NCBI GenBank assembly: GCA_012719225.1
Contig: JAAYAT010000246.1
Location: forward strand, 1 to 33,312
From: Verrucomicrobiaceae bacterium
Lineage (GTDB): Bacteria > Verrucomicrobiota > Verrucomicrobiia > Verrucomicrobiales > DEV007
Length of the DNA: 33,312 nt
Direction: 5' to 3'
The notes beneath the pieces were generated by a model. The model worked only from the letters and a program-made list of their open reading frames with translations. It ran no database searches and had not been told where the DNA came from. This document shows, one piece after another, positions 15,869 to 24,200 of the stretch. Every line of letters begins with the position of its first letter. Within the stretch, counting starts at the first letter, position 1. Position numbers and translations under genes: made by a program.

Positions 15869-16801
15869 GGTGATGGCGCGATCGGCCATGCGGAAAAAGT
15901 CGTTTTCGGGGGCGTAGCCGAGGACGGTGCTGGCGCGGGTGATGTTGATCTCGAAGGGGTGGTAGTCGGGACAGCGGATTTCGATGGTGGGAAGGTCGAG
16001 TTTTTGGGAGAGGTAATCGGCCGCGACGCGGTAGTCGAAGGCGGCGGGACCGGCGATGTTGAAGGTCTGCCCGATCGCGGAGGGATTTTCCAGCATTTTC
16101 GAAAAGGCCTGCATCACGTCGTCGACGTGGACGATGTGCCGACGGAACGGCGTTCCTTTTGCGTCCGTCAGGATTGGAATGCGTTCTTCGCCGGCCTTGA
16201 CCAGGGCGAGGGTTGCCTCGGTGATCTCGCCGAATCCGTGGCCGGGCTCGGCGGGATTAACGTTGCGGAGCAGGGAGAAGTGGTTGAGCAGATCGTCTCC
16301 TTCGAAGACCCACGAGGAGCGCAGCACCGTGACCGGCACGCCATACTGGATGGCGTATTGGGCGGCCATGGTTTCCTCCATCACCTTGGAAAAGGCGTAG
16401 TAACCCGGATAGGCGGCGAGGGGATGGTTCTCGTCGAGGGGGATGGGCTGCGGGTAAAACCAGATCCCGAGGGCGGCGTCACCGCCCAAAAGAATAAACT
16501 GCTCGACGCCCTGACGCCGACAGGCTTCGAGAATGTGGAAGGTGCCCTTCACGCTGACGTCAAAGAAGGTGTCGGAATCCTCCTTGGCGGTGGCGAGTTG
16601 CACTACGATGTCGGCCCCGCGGACGGTCTCCTCGACGGCGGCCGCGTCGGTGATGCTCCCGGTGATGGAGGTCACATTCTCCCCCGTCACCGGCGTGCGA
16701 TGGACGAGCGCTCGTACCTGATGATTCCGCCCCGCGAGAACGGCGAGGGCGTGACGCCCCAATTTTCCACTGGCTCCAAATACCGCGACAGTTTTGCTCA
16801 T
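15860..16801 (-). CDS. NAD-dependent epimerase/dehydratase-family protein (extended SDR)
   Basis: This 313-residue protein starts with a Rossmann glycine motif (VFGASGKLG, 9-15). The catalytic Tyr-x3-Lys is Y135-K139 (YYAFSK), preceded by the PLDENHPLAAY segment typical of sugar-nucleotide or uronate dehydrogenase relatives. The C-terminal part binds substrate (RRHIVHVDDVMQAF and FNIAGPAAFDY). Its final residues and stop are encoded by a tandem heptanucleotide repeat. It is the first gene of a four-gene minus-strand operon and is divergent from the PAS-AraC regulator with a 71-bp gap, a usual layout for a regulator and its target catabolic operon. Confidence 0.88.
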   Translation of the reverse strand: MSKTVAVFGASGKLGRHALAVLAGRNHQVRALVHRTPVTGENVTSITGSITDAAAVEETVRGADIVVQLATAKEDSDTFFDVSVKGTFHILEACRRQGVEQFILLGGDAALGIWFYPQPIPLDENHPLAAYPGYYAFSKVMEETMAAQYAIQYGVPVTVLRSSWVFEGDDLLNHFSLLRNVNPAEPGHGFGEITEATLALVKAGEERIPILTDAKGTPFRRHIVHVDDVMQAFSKMLENPSAIGQTFNIAGPAAFDYRVAADYLSQKLDLPTIEIRCPDYHPFEINITRASTVLGYAPENDFFRMADRAITNS

Positions 16802-16872
16802 CGTGAAAAAGTATGCCGGAAGGGCGATTCTATTACTTGGCGGGAAGCGCCAACCTTTGGTATTTTCCGGCC
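16802..16872. promoter_or_regulatory. Divergent promoter region between the sugar operon and the AraC regulator
   Basis: These 71 bp separate the start of the epimerase-like gene (16801, minus) and the preferred start of the PAS-AraC gene (16873, plus). Both promoters and the regulator's binding site should be here or reach into the flanking codons. I could not pick out a convincing direct repeat or -35/-10 pair by eye. The assignment is by position. Confidence 0.4.
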
Positions 16873-17724
16873 ATGACGGAACAAGAGGAAGCGCTGCGAT
16901 TTCAACAGGACTTTAATACGCGCATCGGCGGCGGGATGCAACTCTCGACGCTCTTCGCGACGCTGCCGATGATCGCCTTCCTCGCCAAGGACCGCGAGAG
17001 CCGCTTTGTCTGCGCCAACGCTCGCACCCTGGAAATTTTCAACCTGCGGCACGAATGGGAGATGCTGGGAAAGACCGATCGCGACTTTTTTCCCCACGAG
17101 ATCAGCACTGGTTTCGTCGAGGAGGACCGACGGGTCATGGCCAGCGGCGAGACGCGGACCTACTACGCGCAGATGGTTCCGGACATCAAGGGACCGCTGA
17201 ATTGGTATGTCGTCTCGGTCGCCCCGCTGCGCGATCCCGCCGGGGAAATCCAGGGAGTCGCGATCGTCCTCTACGACACCCACGAGGTCGGCGGCGTGGC
17301 CCATCCCTTCCAGCAGATGGAACCCGCCCTGCGCCATCTCCACACCCGCTACCGCGAGGCCATCGAGACGAAGGAGCTCGCCGCCCTGTCCCACCTCTCG
17401 GAGCGACAATTCACCCGCGTTTTCCGCCAGCTCCTCGGCGAATCCCCGATGCGCTATCTCATCCGCCAGCGCATCCGCGCCGCCTGTCAGGAACTCATCG
17501 CGACGGACCGTCCCGCCGGGGCGATCGCACTGGACTGCGGCTTTTACGACCAGAGCGCCTTCACCCGCGCCTTTCGTCTGCAAACGGGCATGACTCCGGC
17601 GCGCTACCGGCAGCAGCATCTCGACCCGATTCGCGGCGGAGCTCTCAGCGGGAAATCTCCGGCTCCGGGACGAGGGCAGGGGGAACCGAGAAAGGGATCT
17701 CCACCGTCTCGGTCGCGTCCCTGA
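16873..17724 (+). CDS. AraC-family transcriptional regulator with N-terminal PAS domain
   Basis: This 283-residue protein has a PAS-like sensor domain at about 25-135 (LPMIAFLAKDRESRFVCAN..., MLGKTDRDFFP, then WYVVSVAPLRD). The AraC double helix-turn-helix is at about 155-250 (LSERQFTRVFRQLLGESPMRYL and DCGFYDQSAFTRAFRLQTGMTPARYR). The ATG at 16873 starts just before the PAS domain; an ATG at 16813 would add 20 residues without features. It is divergent from the sugar-oxidation operon, so it probably regulates it in response to a ligand bound by the PAS domain. The last ~28 residues after the HTH lie in an 80-bp tail-to-tail overlap with the next gene and are Pro/Gly/Arg-rich, suggesting loss of an earlier stop. 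Confidence 0.9.
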   Translation: MTEQEEALRFQQDFNTRIGGGMQLSTLFATLPMIAFLAKDRESRFVCANARTLEIFNLRHEWEMLGKTDRDFFPHEISTGFVEEDRRVMASGETRTYYAQMVPDIKGPLNWYVVSVAPLRDPAGEIQGVAIVLYDTHEVGGVAHPFQQMEPALRHLHTRYREAIETKELAALSHLSERQFTRVFRQLLGESPMRYLIRQRIRAACQELIATDRPAGAIALDCGFYDQSAFTRAFRLQTGMTPARYRQQHLDPIRGGALSGKSPAPGRGQGEPRKGSPPSRSRP

Positions 17725-18460
17725 CCGTGTCCCCGGTGAGATCCCGGTTGAAAGGCCGTGCGATGCTGTTGCCCGCGAGATCCTCCAGTCGAGGATCGAT
17801 CACCAGCGACCAGGCCCCGGGAGGCAAAGGGTTCCCTGTGTGGATGGAAAAGCCTGTCGCATCCCCTGCGATTTTCGCATCGCGGGACGTCTCCGCACCG
17901 TCCCGCTTCAAGGAGACGCGCTTGCGCAGGGACTCGGGATCAAGTGATTCGCCGGTCTCGGCCCTGACGAATCCTTTTCTCACCTCGATTTTCCACGTGG
18001 TCGGGTCGGGCCGGGTTTCGTCAGGCGGTCCCGCGCGGAACGGATGCTGGACGGTCTCGCCCGTGGGAACTCCGCTCTCGTCGCGCCAAGCGCCGGAGAT
18101 TTCGAGGCGATAGTGTTTGCCCTCTTCGAGGATGGGACCGATCTCGACATTCAGATTCACTCCCGGCTTTTGGCGTCCGGGGTGGAGCCAGAGGGTCATC
18201 CTCGTGAAACTCTCGTCCCAGAGTTCGACTTCGCGAAAGGGTTCGGGGGCTTCGACGAGTTCCGTGCCGTCGGGAGAAACCTCGACGATTCGGAGATGGC
18301 GGAACACATCCCCGCGCTCCATCGGGGCGGGAAAATGCAGGTAAAATTTGAGGTGATTGGCCGGCACCACCGACACGGCGGGTTCGACCCGGACCTCGCC
18401 GGATCGCGCCGAGAGGACGGAAAAAGCGAGCGACAACGCGATGAGAGCCCCCCGTTTCAC
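17645..18460 (-). CDS. Secreted Ig-like protein of unknown function
   Basis: This 271-residue protein starts at a GTG that overlaps the stop of the upstream gene (GTGA). It opens with a signal peptide (VKRGALIALSLAFSVLSA). The rest looks all-beta: repeated segments such as NHLKFYLHFPAPMERGDVFRH, then later PPGAWSLVIDPRLEDLAGN, resemble bacterial Ig-like domains that carry the 'L.D.aGN' ending. No catalytic residues are recognisable. It is translationally coupled to a secreted propeller-like protein, so the two probably act together outside the cytoplasmic membrane. Its 3' end overlaps the AraC gene on the other strand by 80 bp. Confidence 0.78.
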   Translation of the reverse strand: MKRGALIALSLAFSVLSARSGEVRVEPAVSVVPANHLKFYLHFPAPMERGDVFRHLRIVEVSPDGTELVEAPEPFREVELWDESFTRMTLWLHPGRQKPGVNLNVEIGPILEEGKHYRLEISGAWRDESGVPTGETVQHPFRAGPPDETRPDPTTWKIEVRKGFVRAETGESLDPESLRKRVSLKRDGAETSRDAKIAGDATGFSIHTGNPLPPGAWSLVIDPRLEDLAGNSIARPFNRDLTGDTVRDATETVEIPFSVPPALVPEPEISR

Positions 18461-19602
18461 GGCAGTGCCACGAGCTCGATCGCGTGGGGAGCGTCCTTGT
18501 TGGCCGCGTCGGTCTCGCGCATCACCACGACCTCGTCGTTTTCCAACTGGCTCACGATGACCGCGCCGAAGAGCGCCTCGACCACCTCGATGCCCTCCGC
18601 TTCGGGACCGTCCGGGATGTTCACCTTGCGCCGTGCCGCGTTTTCGTTGGTGTCCTCCGCCGAGTCGGCGTCGAGATAGTCCAGGCGGATCCGTGCCGCC
18701 CAATACTTGCTGGGACCGAAGAGGTTTTCCTTGAAGCGTTGGGTGTTGGTCACGAGCCATTCCACCCCGTCCCTCTCGTAGATGAACATGTCGCGAGGCC
18801 GATTGCCGCTCCCCAACTCGACGACGCTGGTGCCCTTGATCTTCGCTCCGCTCTCCAGTTCACTGATGGGAAATTTCGCGATCGGGGTGCAGGCGAAGGC
18901 CCCGACGACGTAGAAATCACCGTCCTCCTCCCAGGGGATGAAGCTCTGGATGGGGGCCTTGGTCTCCCATCGGTTGTGGGCCACGTGAAAGGTCTCGGCG
19001 GAGAAAAAGCGCGCGTTCTCCCCGTGCTCGAGCGGCGAGGGGATTTCGTAGATTTTGTTCGCGAACTCTTCCGAAGACTGGCCCGCGACGATCACGGAAT
19101 CCCCGCCCCAGGCGAGATCGGTGACATTGCGGAGCTGCGCGTTCTCCGCAGAGGGCAGGGTCATGCGGACGTGGCTCATCCCGGCGGGATCCAGCTTGGC
19201 GAGCGAGCCGTCCGCCTCCAGCACGAGGAGGTGGGGCTGGTTTCCGGGTCGTTCCGTGGCGGAAAAATAAATCTTCCCGGAGGCGGGGTTCACCGCCATA
19301 TCGACGACCAGCACCTCCGCGGCACCCGCCGCTTTCGCGAGAGACGCTTCGATGTTGTCGACCCGTTTGGACAATCTTTCGACCGGGCCGGTGTCGCCGG
19401 TGGCCAGGGCCACGACGGAGGCGGATCGCGGATCGGAGACCAGCAGCATCCCCGCCGGACCGAAGGCGATCTTCCCGACCGAACGAAATTCGAGATCGCC
19501 CTTGGCGGCGTTTTTGAAATAGGTCTCCGCCGCGTTCTCCGCCGCGGGCAGGGGAACGGCGAGAGAAACCAGAGGAAGGAGCAAACAGAGGAATGTTTTC
19601 AT
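18457..19602 (-). CDS. Secreted beta-propeller-like protein of unknown function
   Basis: This 381-residue protein has a clear signal peptide (MKTFLCLLLPLVSLAVPLPA). Repeating blade-like strands follow: IAFGPAGMLLVSDP, MAVNPASGKIYFSAT, VTDLAWGGDSVIVAG and MFIYERDGVEWLVTN are spaced as in NHL or six-bladed propellers. I see no haem motif or catalytic signature. It is the upstream partner of the Ig-like gene (4-bp overlap). Secreted propellers in this phylum often bind sugars or act as dehydrogenases without obvious signatures; the role here is open. The ATG at 19602 is set by the signal peptide. Confidence 0.8.
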   Translation of the reverse strand: MKTFLCLLLPLVSLAVPLPAAENAAETYFKNAAKGDLEFRSVGKIAFGPAGMLLVSDPRSASVVALATGDTGPVERLSKRVDNIEASLAKAAGAAEVLVVDMAVNPASGKIYFSATERPGNQPHLLVLEADGSLAKLDPAGMSHVRMTLPSAENAQLRNVTDLAWGGDSVIVAGQSSEEFANKIYEIPSPLEHGENARFFSAETFHVAHNRWETKAPIQSFIPWEEDGDFYVVGAFACTPIAKFPISELESGAKIKGTSVVELGSGNRPRDMFIYERDGVEWLVTNTQRFKENLFGPSKYWAARIRLDYLDADSAEDTNENAARRKVNIPDGPEAEGIEVVEALFGAVIVSQLENDEVVVMRETDAANKDAPHAIELVALP

Positions 19603-19672
19603 GCGGGAGAGGTGGGCGGGTTACGGGAGGCGGGAGTCCGACGAGCGCCGCAAAGACGGTTCGTCGCGGACA

Positions 19673-20017
19673 GTGGGAACCGTTTATAGCGAAAGCGAAG
19701 GCCCCCGACAATATTTTTCGCACTCACTCCCGCCTCTTTCCTACTTGCAGGGCATCCCCGAACTCTCCGTTCCAGAGGATTTGCATTTGCTTGAGGCCGA
19801 CATCATCAAGTTGTTCCGATTGCCTCCGAAGGCTTATACGGACGCATCCCACTTGGCGCTTGTGATTGTTCACCGGATGGATTACCTTCTCACATGGAAT
19901 TGTACTCATTTGGCCAATGCTGTTCTCCAGAAGGAGCTGATGGAGTATTGCGGGTATCACCATCTCCACATTCCCGTGATCTGCACTCCTGAAACCTTGA
20001 TTCCACGCGATGAATAA
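19673..20017 (+). pseudogene. Internally deleted VapC-type PIN toxin remnant
   Basis: About 114 residues are open from a GTG. The C-terminal two thirds match the PIN subgroup with DASHLALVIVHRMDYLLTWNC, THLANA and VICTPETL. The N-terminal strand may survive as TVYSES (family TVYxES). The roughly 45-50 residues that should lie between this strand and the GIPELSV segment, including the middle acidic catalytic residue, are missing, as only about 70 bp separate the two. The remaining protein cannot form a complete active site. It overlaps the start of its small partner gene by 8 bp. The similarity is from memory of the family, so the exact size of the deletion is an estimate. Confidence 0.7.
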
Positions 20018-20213
20018 TCCCATCATAGAAGAAATCAGACAGGCACGCGCCGCTCTGGCCGAGGAGCACGGCTACGATCTCAAGCGCATCAACGAATGGG
20101 CTAGGGAACAGACCGAGGCCCGCCGAAAGTCACAAAACCGATCAAAGGTGAAGGTCGAGGAGCAGCCAATCCCTGCCGACTCCGTTGTTTCGTCGGAGGT
20201 TGTTTCTGACTGA
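20010..20213 (+). CDS. Small partner protein of the VapC remnant (antitoxin-like)
   Basis: This 67-residue protein (MNNPIIEEIRQARAALAEEHG..., then DLKRINEWAREQ) resembles the small helical proteins that follow PIN genes of the 'DALHIALA...LLTWNC' subgroup. Its ATG overlaps the toxin stop by 8 bp. The toxin-first order is normal for this subgroup. The last ~20 residues (VKVEEQPIPADSVVSSEV) are low-complexity. With the toxin internally deleted, this gene has no obvious function left unless it acts on another PIN toxin. Confidence 0.6.
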   Translation: MNNPIIEEIRQARAALAEEHGYDLKRINEWAREQTEARRKSQNRSKVKVEEQPIPADSVVSSEVVSD

Positions 20214-20236
20214 ACCCTCTCCCTTCTTGCCACGCC

Positions 20237-20292
20237 CTCTACGACAGGCACGAGGTCTGCGACGTGGCGCGCTTCTCGGAGCGGCAGTTCAC
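20237..20292 (+). pseudogene. Short relic resembling a PAS-AraC regulator gene
   Basis: In one frame the segment reads LYDRHEVCDVA followed by RFSERQFTPGF. The intact AraC protein in this window has LYDTHEVGGVA (residues 133-143) and LSERQFTRVF (175-184). The DNA matches too: 20237-20270 against 17269-17302 differ at about 5 of 34 positions, and 20272-20292 resembles 17394-17414. In the intact gene these two parts are about 95 bp apart, while here they are adjacent, so the relic carries an internal deletion. Its 3' end touches the end of the DUF2207-like gene on the other strand. Confidence 0.5.
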
Positions 20293-21149
20293 TCCCGGCT
20301 TCTCCGGCCCGCCGCCCGCAGCAACAGGAGCACGAGCGCCCAGAGCAGGAGGACTCCGGAAAAGGCCGCCAGGGGGATGCGGGGATGCTGCAGGAGCACT
20401 TCCTTCCACAGGCTCTGGCTCGCGAAGGTTCTCGAAGGCCAGGCGAGATTGAGAAAGACGGAGTGGTGGTCCCCGAGGGGACGGGTCGTGCGCACGGTCA
20501 TGTGATTGTCCCGGAGGATCGTTTCGAATCCAGGATCGCCGGTCCCGGCGGGTTCCGAGAACCCCGTCACCGCCGGGGAAAATTTTGCCGGAACCACTCC
20601 TTCGGGCAGGCGCACGACGACCTCGGCCCGGTCGATCGGAACGTGGGGGAGGTATCCGGTGGCGTCGATTCCGCCGAAAAACTCGCCTCCGGCCTGACGC
20701 CAATCCGCCCGGCGGCGCGAAGTCACGGTGTAGGTGTGCTCGCGGTGCTCCAGGGTGACTTCGGGTGACCCGATCCAGAGACTGAGGTAGCCGTCCCCTT
20801 TTTCGATCCGATAGGGCTCGGGTTTCCCATCCCGGAGAACGCCGTCGATTTCCATCCCGGTGTCGAGAATGAGTCCGGCCGGGCCGGGAAAGACGGTCAG
20901 GAAATGTAGCACGGGGCCACGGGTGAACACCTCGCCCTCCACCCGGAGACGAAAGGTCCGCCGCGCGGAGATGGTGCCCTCGCGCTCGAAAAAATAGCTC
21001 GCCTGCAAGTCCGTCACCCTCTCCCCCGACGAGGTCTCGGGATGAGGCGATTCCTCCGCCCCCGCGGAACCCACCAGGCCGACCAGGCCGATCGGAAGGG
21101 GGAGCAGCGCCAGAACGAGCCCGGACAGAATGGGGACAGGTAATTTCAA
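20289..21149 (-). CDS. DUF2207-like membrane-anchored protein, short form
   Basis: This 286-residue protein has an N-terminal signal or anchor (VPILSGLVLALLPLPIGLVGLVGS) and a C-terminal membrane helix (about 259-279, AAFSGVLLLWALVLLLLRA) followed by a basic tail. The extracytoplasmic part resembles the N-terminal beta domain of DUF2207 proteins (FFEREGTISARRTFRLRVEG, then VPIDRAEVVVRLPEG). Typical DUF2207 proteins are about 550-650 residues with more helices and a low-complexity tail, so this is a short version. The function is unknown. It lies 67 bp downstream of the ABC transporter gene on the same strand and may be co-transcribed with it. Confidence 0.72.
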   Translation of the reverse strand: MKLPVPILSGLVLALLPLPIGLVGLVGSAGAEESPHPETSSGERVTDLQASYFFEREGTISARRTFRLRVEGEVFTRGPVLHFLTVFPGPAGLILDTGMEIDGVLRDGKPEPYRIEKGDGYLSLWIGSPEVTLEHREHTYTVTSRRRADWRQAGGEFFGGIDATGYLPHVPIDRAEVVVRLPEGVVPAKFSPAVTGFSEPAGTGDPGFETILRDNHMTVRTTRPLGDHHSVFLNLAWPSRTFASQSLWKEVLLQHPRIPLAAFSGVLLLWALVLLLLRAAGRRSRE

Positions 21150-21215
21150 GGTGACAAGGCTACCGTCGATTGCCGGGGCGGGAAAGTGGAATCGAAGTGC
21201 GCCCGTGGGGCCGGA

Positions 21216-24200
21216 TCACACTTTCTGCAACTGCCGCTTGAGGCTGAAGCGGAGGGAAAAGAAGGCCACCACGATGAACATGATCATGGCGAAAAGGTTG
21301 AGATCGAGGGTCTTCACGGTGAAGGCGAAGAGGGGAGTCTCGCTCCGGCGGGGGAAGCGATACTGGCGCTCGGCACCGAAGAAAATGTTCGGCGGGTTGG
21401 CTTTCTTGCGGTAGTCCTCGCGCTCGACTTCGGCGCGGACGAAGAGGTCCTGGACCTTGCTGTTGAGATAGAGATCGCCGACGGAGTAGGTTTTTTCTCC
21501 GGTTCCGGTGGTTTCGTAATAGGGTTCGGGATCGAAGCGGCCTTCTTCGAGGGCTTCGCGGATGGACTTGAGCTGGCGGCTGACCTGACGGGGCGATTCG
21601 CCTTTGATCCCGTGAATCACGGCGAGGGCCTGCTTGAACTGGTAGAGGCGTTCGTGCTGGGCTTCGGTGAGATCCTGATCGAGGGGGATGCGGCTGAATT
21701 TCTGGATTTCCCGTTCGATGTAATTGGTCAGGGTGCTGGCGGGATTGTGCTCGGCGTGGGCGATGATGACCGCTTCGTAGCTCCAGCGCAGGGGCATGAA
21801 GTGGCAGATCGTGGGCACCTTGAGGCGGCTCGCCTCCTCTTTTTCGTCTTCGGGGACGAACCACTGCCGGATGTTCTGGATGATGTCGAAACTGCGGTTC
21901 ATCTCGTCGTATTTGATGAGCGCTCCGCCGAGGATGATGTTGGGGATGAGGATGAGGGGGATGATGTTGATGGCGGTCTTGGGGCTGCTCACGATGCTGG
22001 AGATGAAGAGACCGGCGGCGATGCCGACGAAGGAGGTGAGGAACATCCAGAGGAGGTTGTGGAGGAACATGTCCCGGATCCCGAGGATGGCGTTGCCGAT
22101 GAGCAGGTAGATGACGCACTGGATCAGCGCGAAGAAGCCGAGGGAGAGGTATTTGCCGATGATGTAGCCGCTCACCCGGAAGCCGTGGTGGCGCTCGCGC
22201 TGGAGGAGATTGCGGTCTCGGATGATCTCTTCGGCGGAGTTGGTCATGCCGAGGAAGAGGGCGACGACGAGCCCGAGGAAGAGGTAGGTGGGGATGTGGA
22301 AGGCGTTGGCGAAGTTGTAGGCGCCGTCTTCGGAGTATCGCATCACCATGGCGATGAGGATGGCGAGGGCGGGGGCTTCCAGCAGGGTGGTGGCGAGGTT
22401 GGCCCGGTTGCGCAGTTTGCTGAGGAAGGCGCGTTTGAACTGGTTGGAAAAGCGGACCCAGTCGTGGCGCGGTTTGCGCGGGGGCGCCTGCGGCGTTTTC
22501 TGCAGCGAGGACGTCTGCGAGGTGTCGGCGTCGAGCTCGCGGAGATTGACCTCTTCGAGGAGGCGATAGGTCTGGAAGCGGTCGGACCAGAAGGCGGAGT
22601 TGAAACGCCGCGCGGGAATGAGATTGCCGCGGTTGTCGCGTTCGAAGATGACATCCCCGCCGAGGTCGCGCAGGGGGGTCTCGAGCACGTCGAAGATGAA
22701 ATCGGGGGTGAGATTGGCGCTGCTGTCCCCGTCGCCGAGGGGGGCGGCGCTGGTGTAGATGCCCTCCTGTTTGCGGGCCTCGTGAAAGTATTCGAGAATC
22801 TGTGTCGGCGTTCCGAAAAAGGCCATTTTCCCCCCGTTGTCGAGGAGGAGCACCTTGTCGAACATGTGGAAAAGGCGGCTGCTGGGCTGGTGGATGGAGA
22901 CGAGGGTGATCTTGTTGTGGGTGAGCCCGCGGATCACTTCGAGGACGTGTTCGGAATCCTTCGAGGAGAGTCCCGAGGTCGGTTCGTCGAAGAGGTAGAT
23001 GTCGGCGATCCCTATCATGTCCATGCCGGCGTTGAGACGGCGGCGCTGGCCTCCGGAGAGGCTTTTGGTCTCCTGATCGCCGGCGAGGCGGTGGCGGATT
23101 TCGTTGAGGCCGAGTTCGATGAGCTTGGAATCGACGCGGCGACGGCGTTCCAGGACGGGGAAATGGGGCGCGCGGATCGCGGCGGCGGTGTCGAGGTTTT
23201 CTTCCACCGTGAGGAGCGGGTCGAAGGTCTCGTCCTGCGGGATGATGGCGATGTAGGACTTGAGGTGTTCGTGCTCGGTGTAGAGTTCGACGCCGTTGAG
23301 GTCGATGCGTCCGCCGCGCGGTTTGAGTTGTCCGCCGATGGCCTTGAGCAGGGTGCTCTTGCCGCAGCCGCTCGGCCCGATGATGCAGACCATCTCCCCG
23401 CGCTGGATCGAGAGGGAGACCCCGTCGAGGGCGGGGATCTTGCGGTCGTAGGAATGGCTGACATCGCGCACCTTGAGCGTGCTGATGACATTGCGTTCTT
23501 CTTCGATGATGCCTTCGGAAAAGAGGCAGCGCAGGTATTGGTCGCTGCCCAGGGAGATGACGCTGCCGTCCTTGAGCGGGGCCTGGCCGCGCACGACGCC
23601 GCCTTCGACCGCGACGGGGCGCTCGGACTCGATCACTTCGAGGAGTCCGGTTTTGGTGCTGTTGTCGCAGCGGATCCGGAGGAGGATTTTTCCCGAGGTG
23701 CCCGGGCTGAGAAGAATGTCGCCGGGGGAGAGTTGGCCGGGATCGTTGGAGACGAGATAGACGGTGCGGTTCGGCGGTAGGCTGAAACGTCCGCCGAGCT
23801 CGCGGGCCTTGCGGCGCAGGTCGTCGAAGGAGATCTCGGTATGGTCGGGGAAATCGAGGCGCTCGCGCGAGGTCACTTCGAAGGTGTCGCCTTTGTGGAG
23901 AGCCCGTTTTCCGATGACGGCCTCGGTGGCATTGAGGACTTCGACCTGGATCTTGAGTCCGAAGGAAACGCGCAGGTAGCTCTGCTTCGTCCGCACTTTT
24001 TCGATGAAGTGATTGCGGTTGCTGTCCTGGGCCAGGTAGAGCTGGACGGAGGAGAGATTCTTTTTGGTGTTGAAATAAAAGACCAGATCTTCGAAAGCGA
24101 GGACCTCTTCCCCGATGATGAGGCTCTGGCCTTCGTAGACGCGGCAGAACTCGCCCGCGTTGACCTGACGGCCCCGCGCGAGGATGGGACCGGGGCCGAG

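Noticed and set aside
21186-23780. Long plus-strand open frame opposite the ABC transporter
   Set aside because: It is Glu/Asp/Gly-rich and domain-free, and the ABC motifs on the minus strand are unmistakable.
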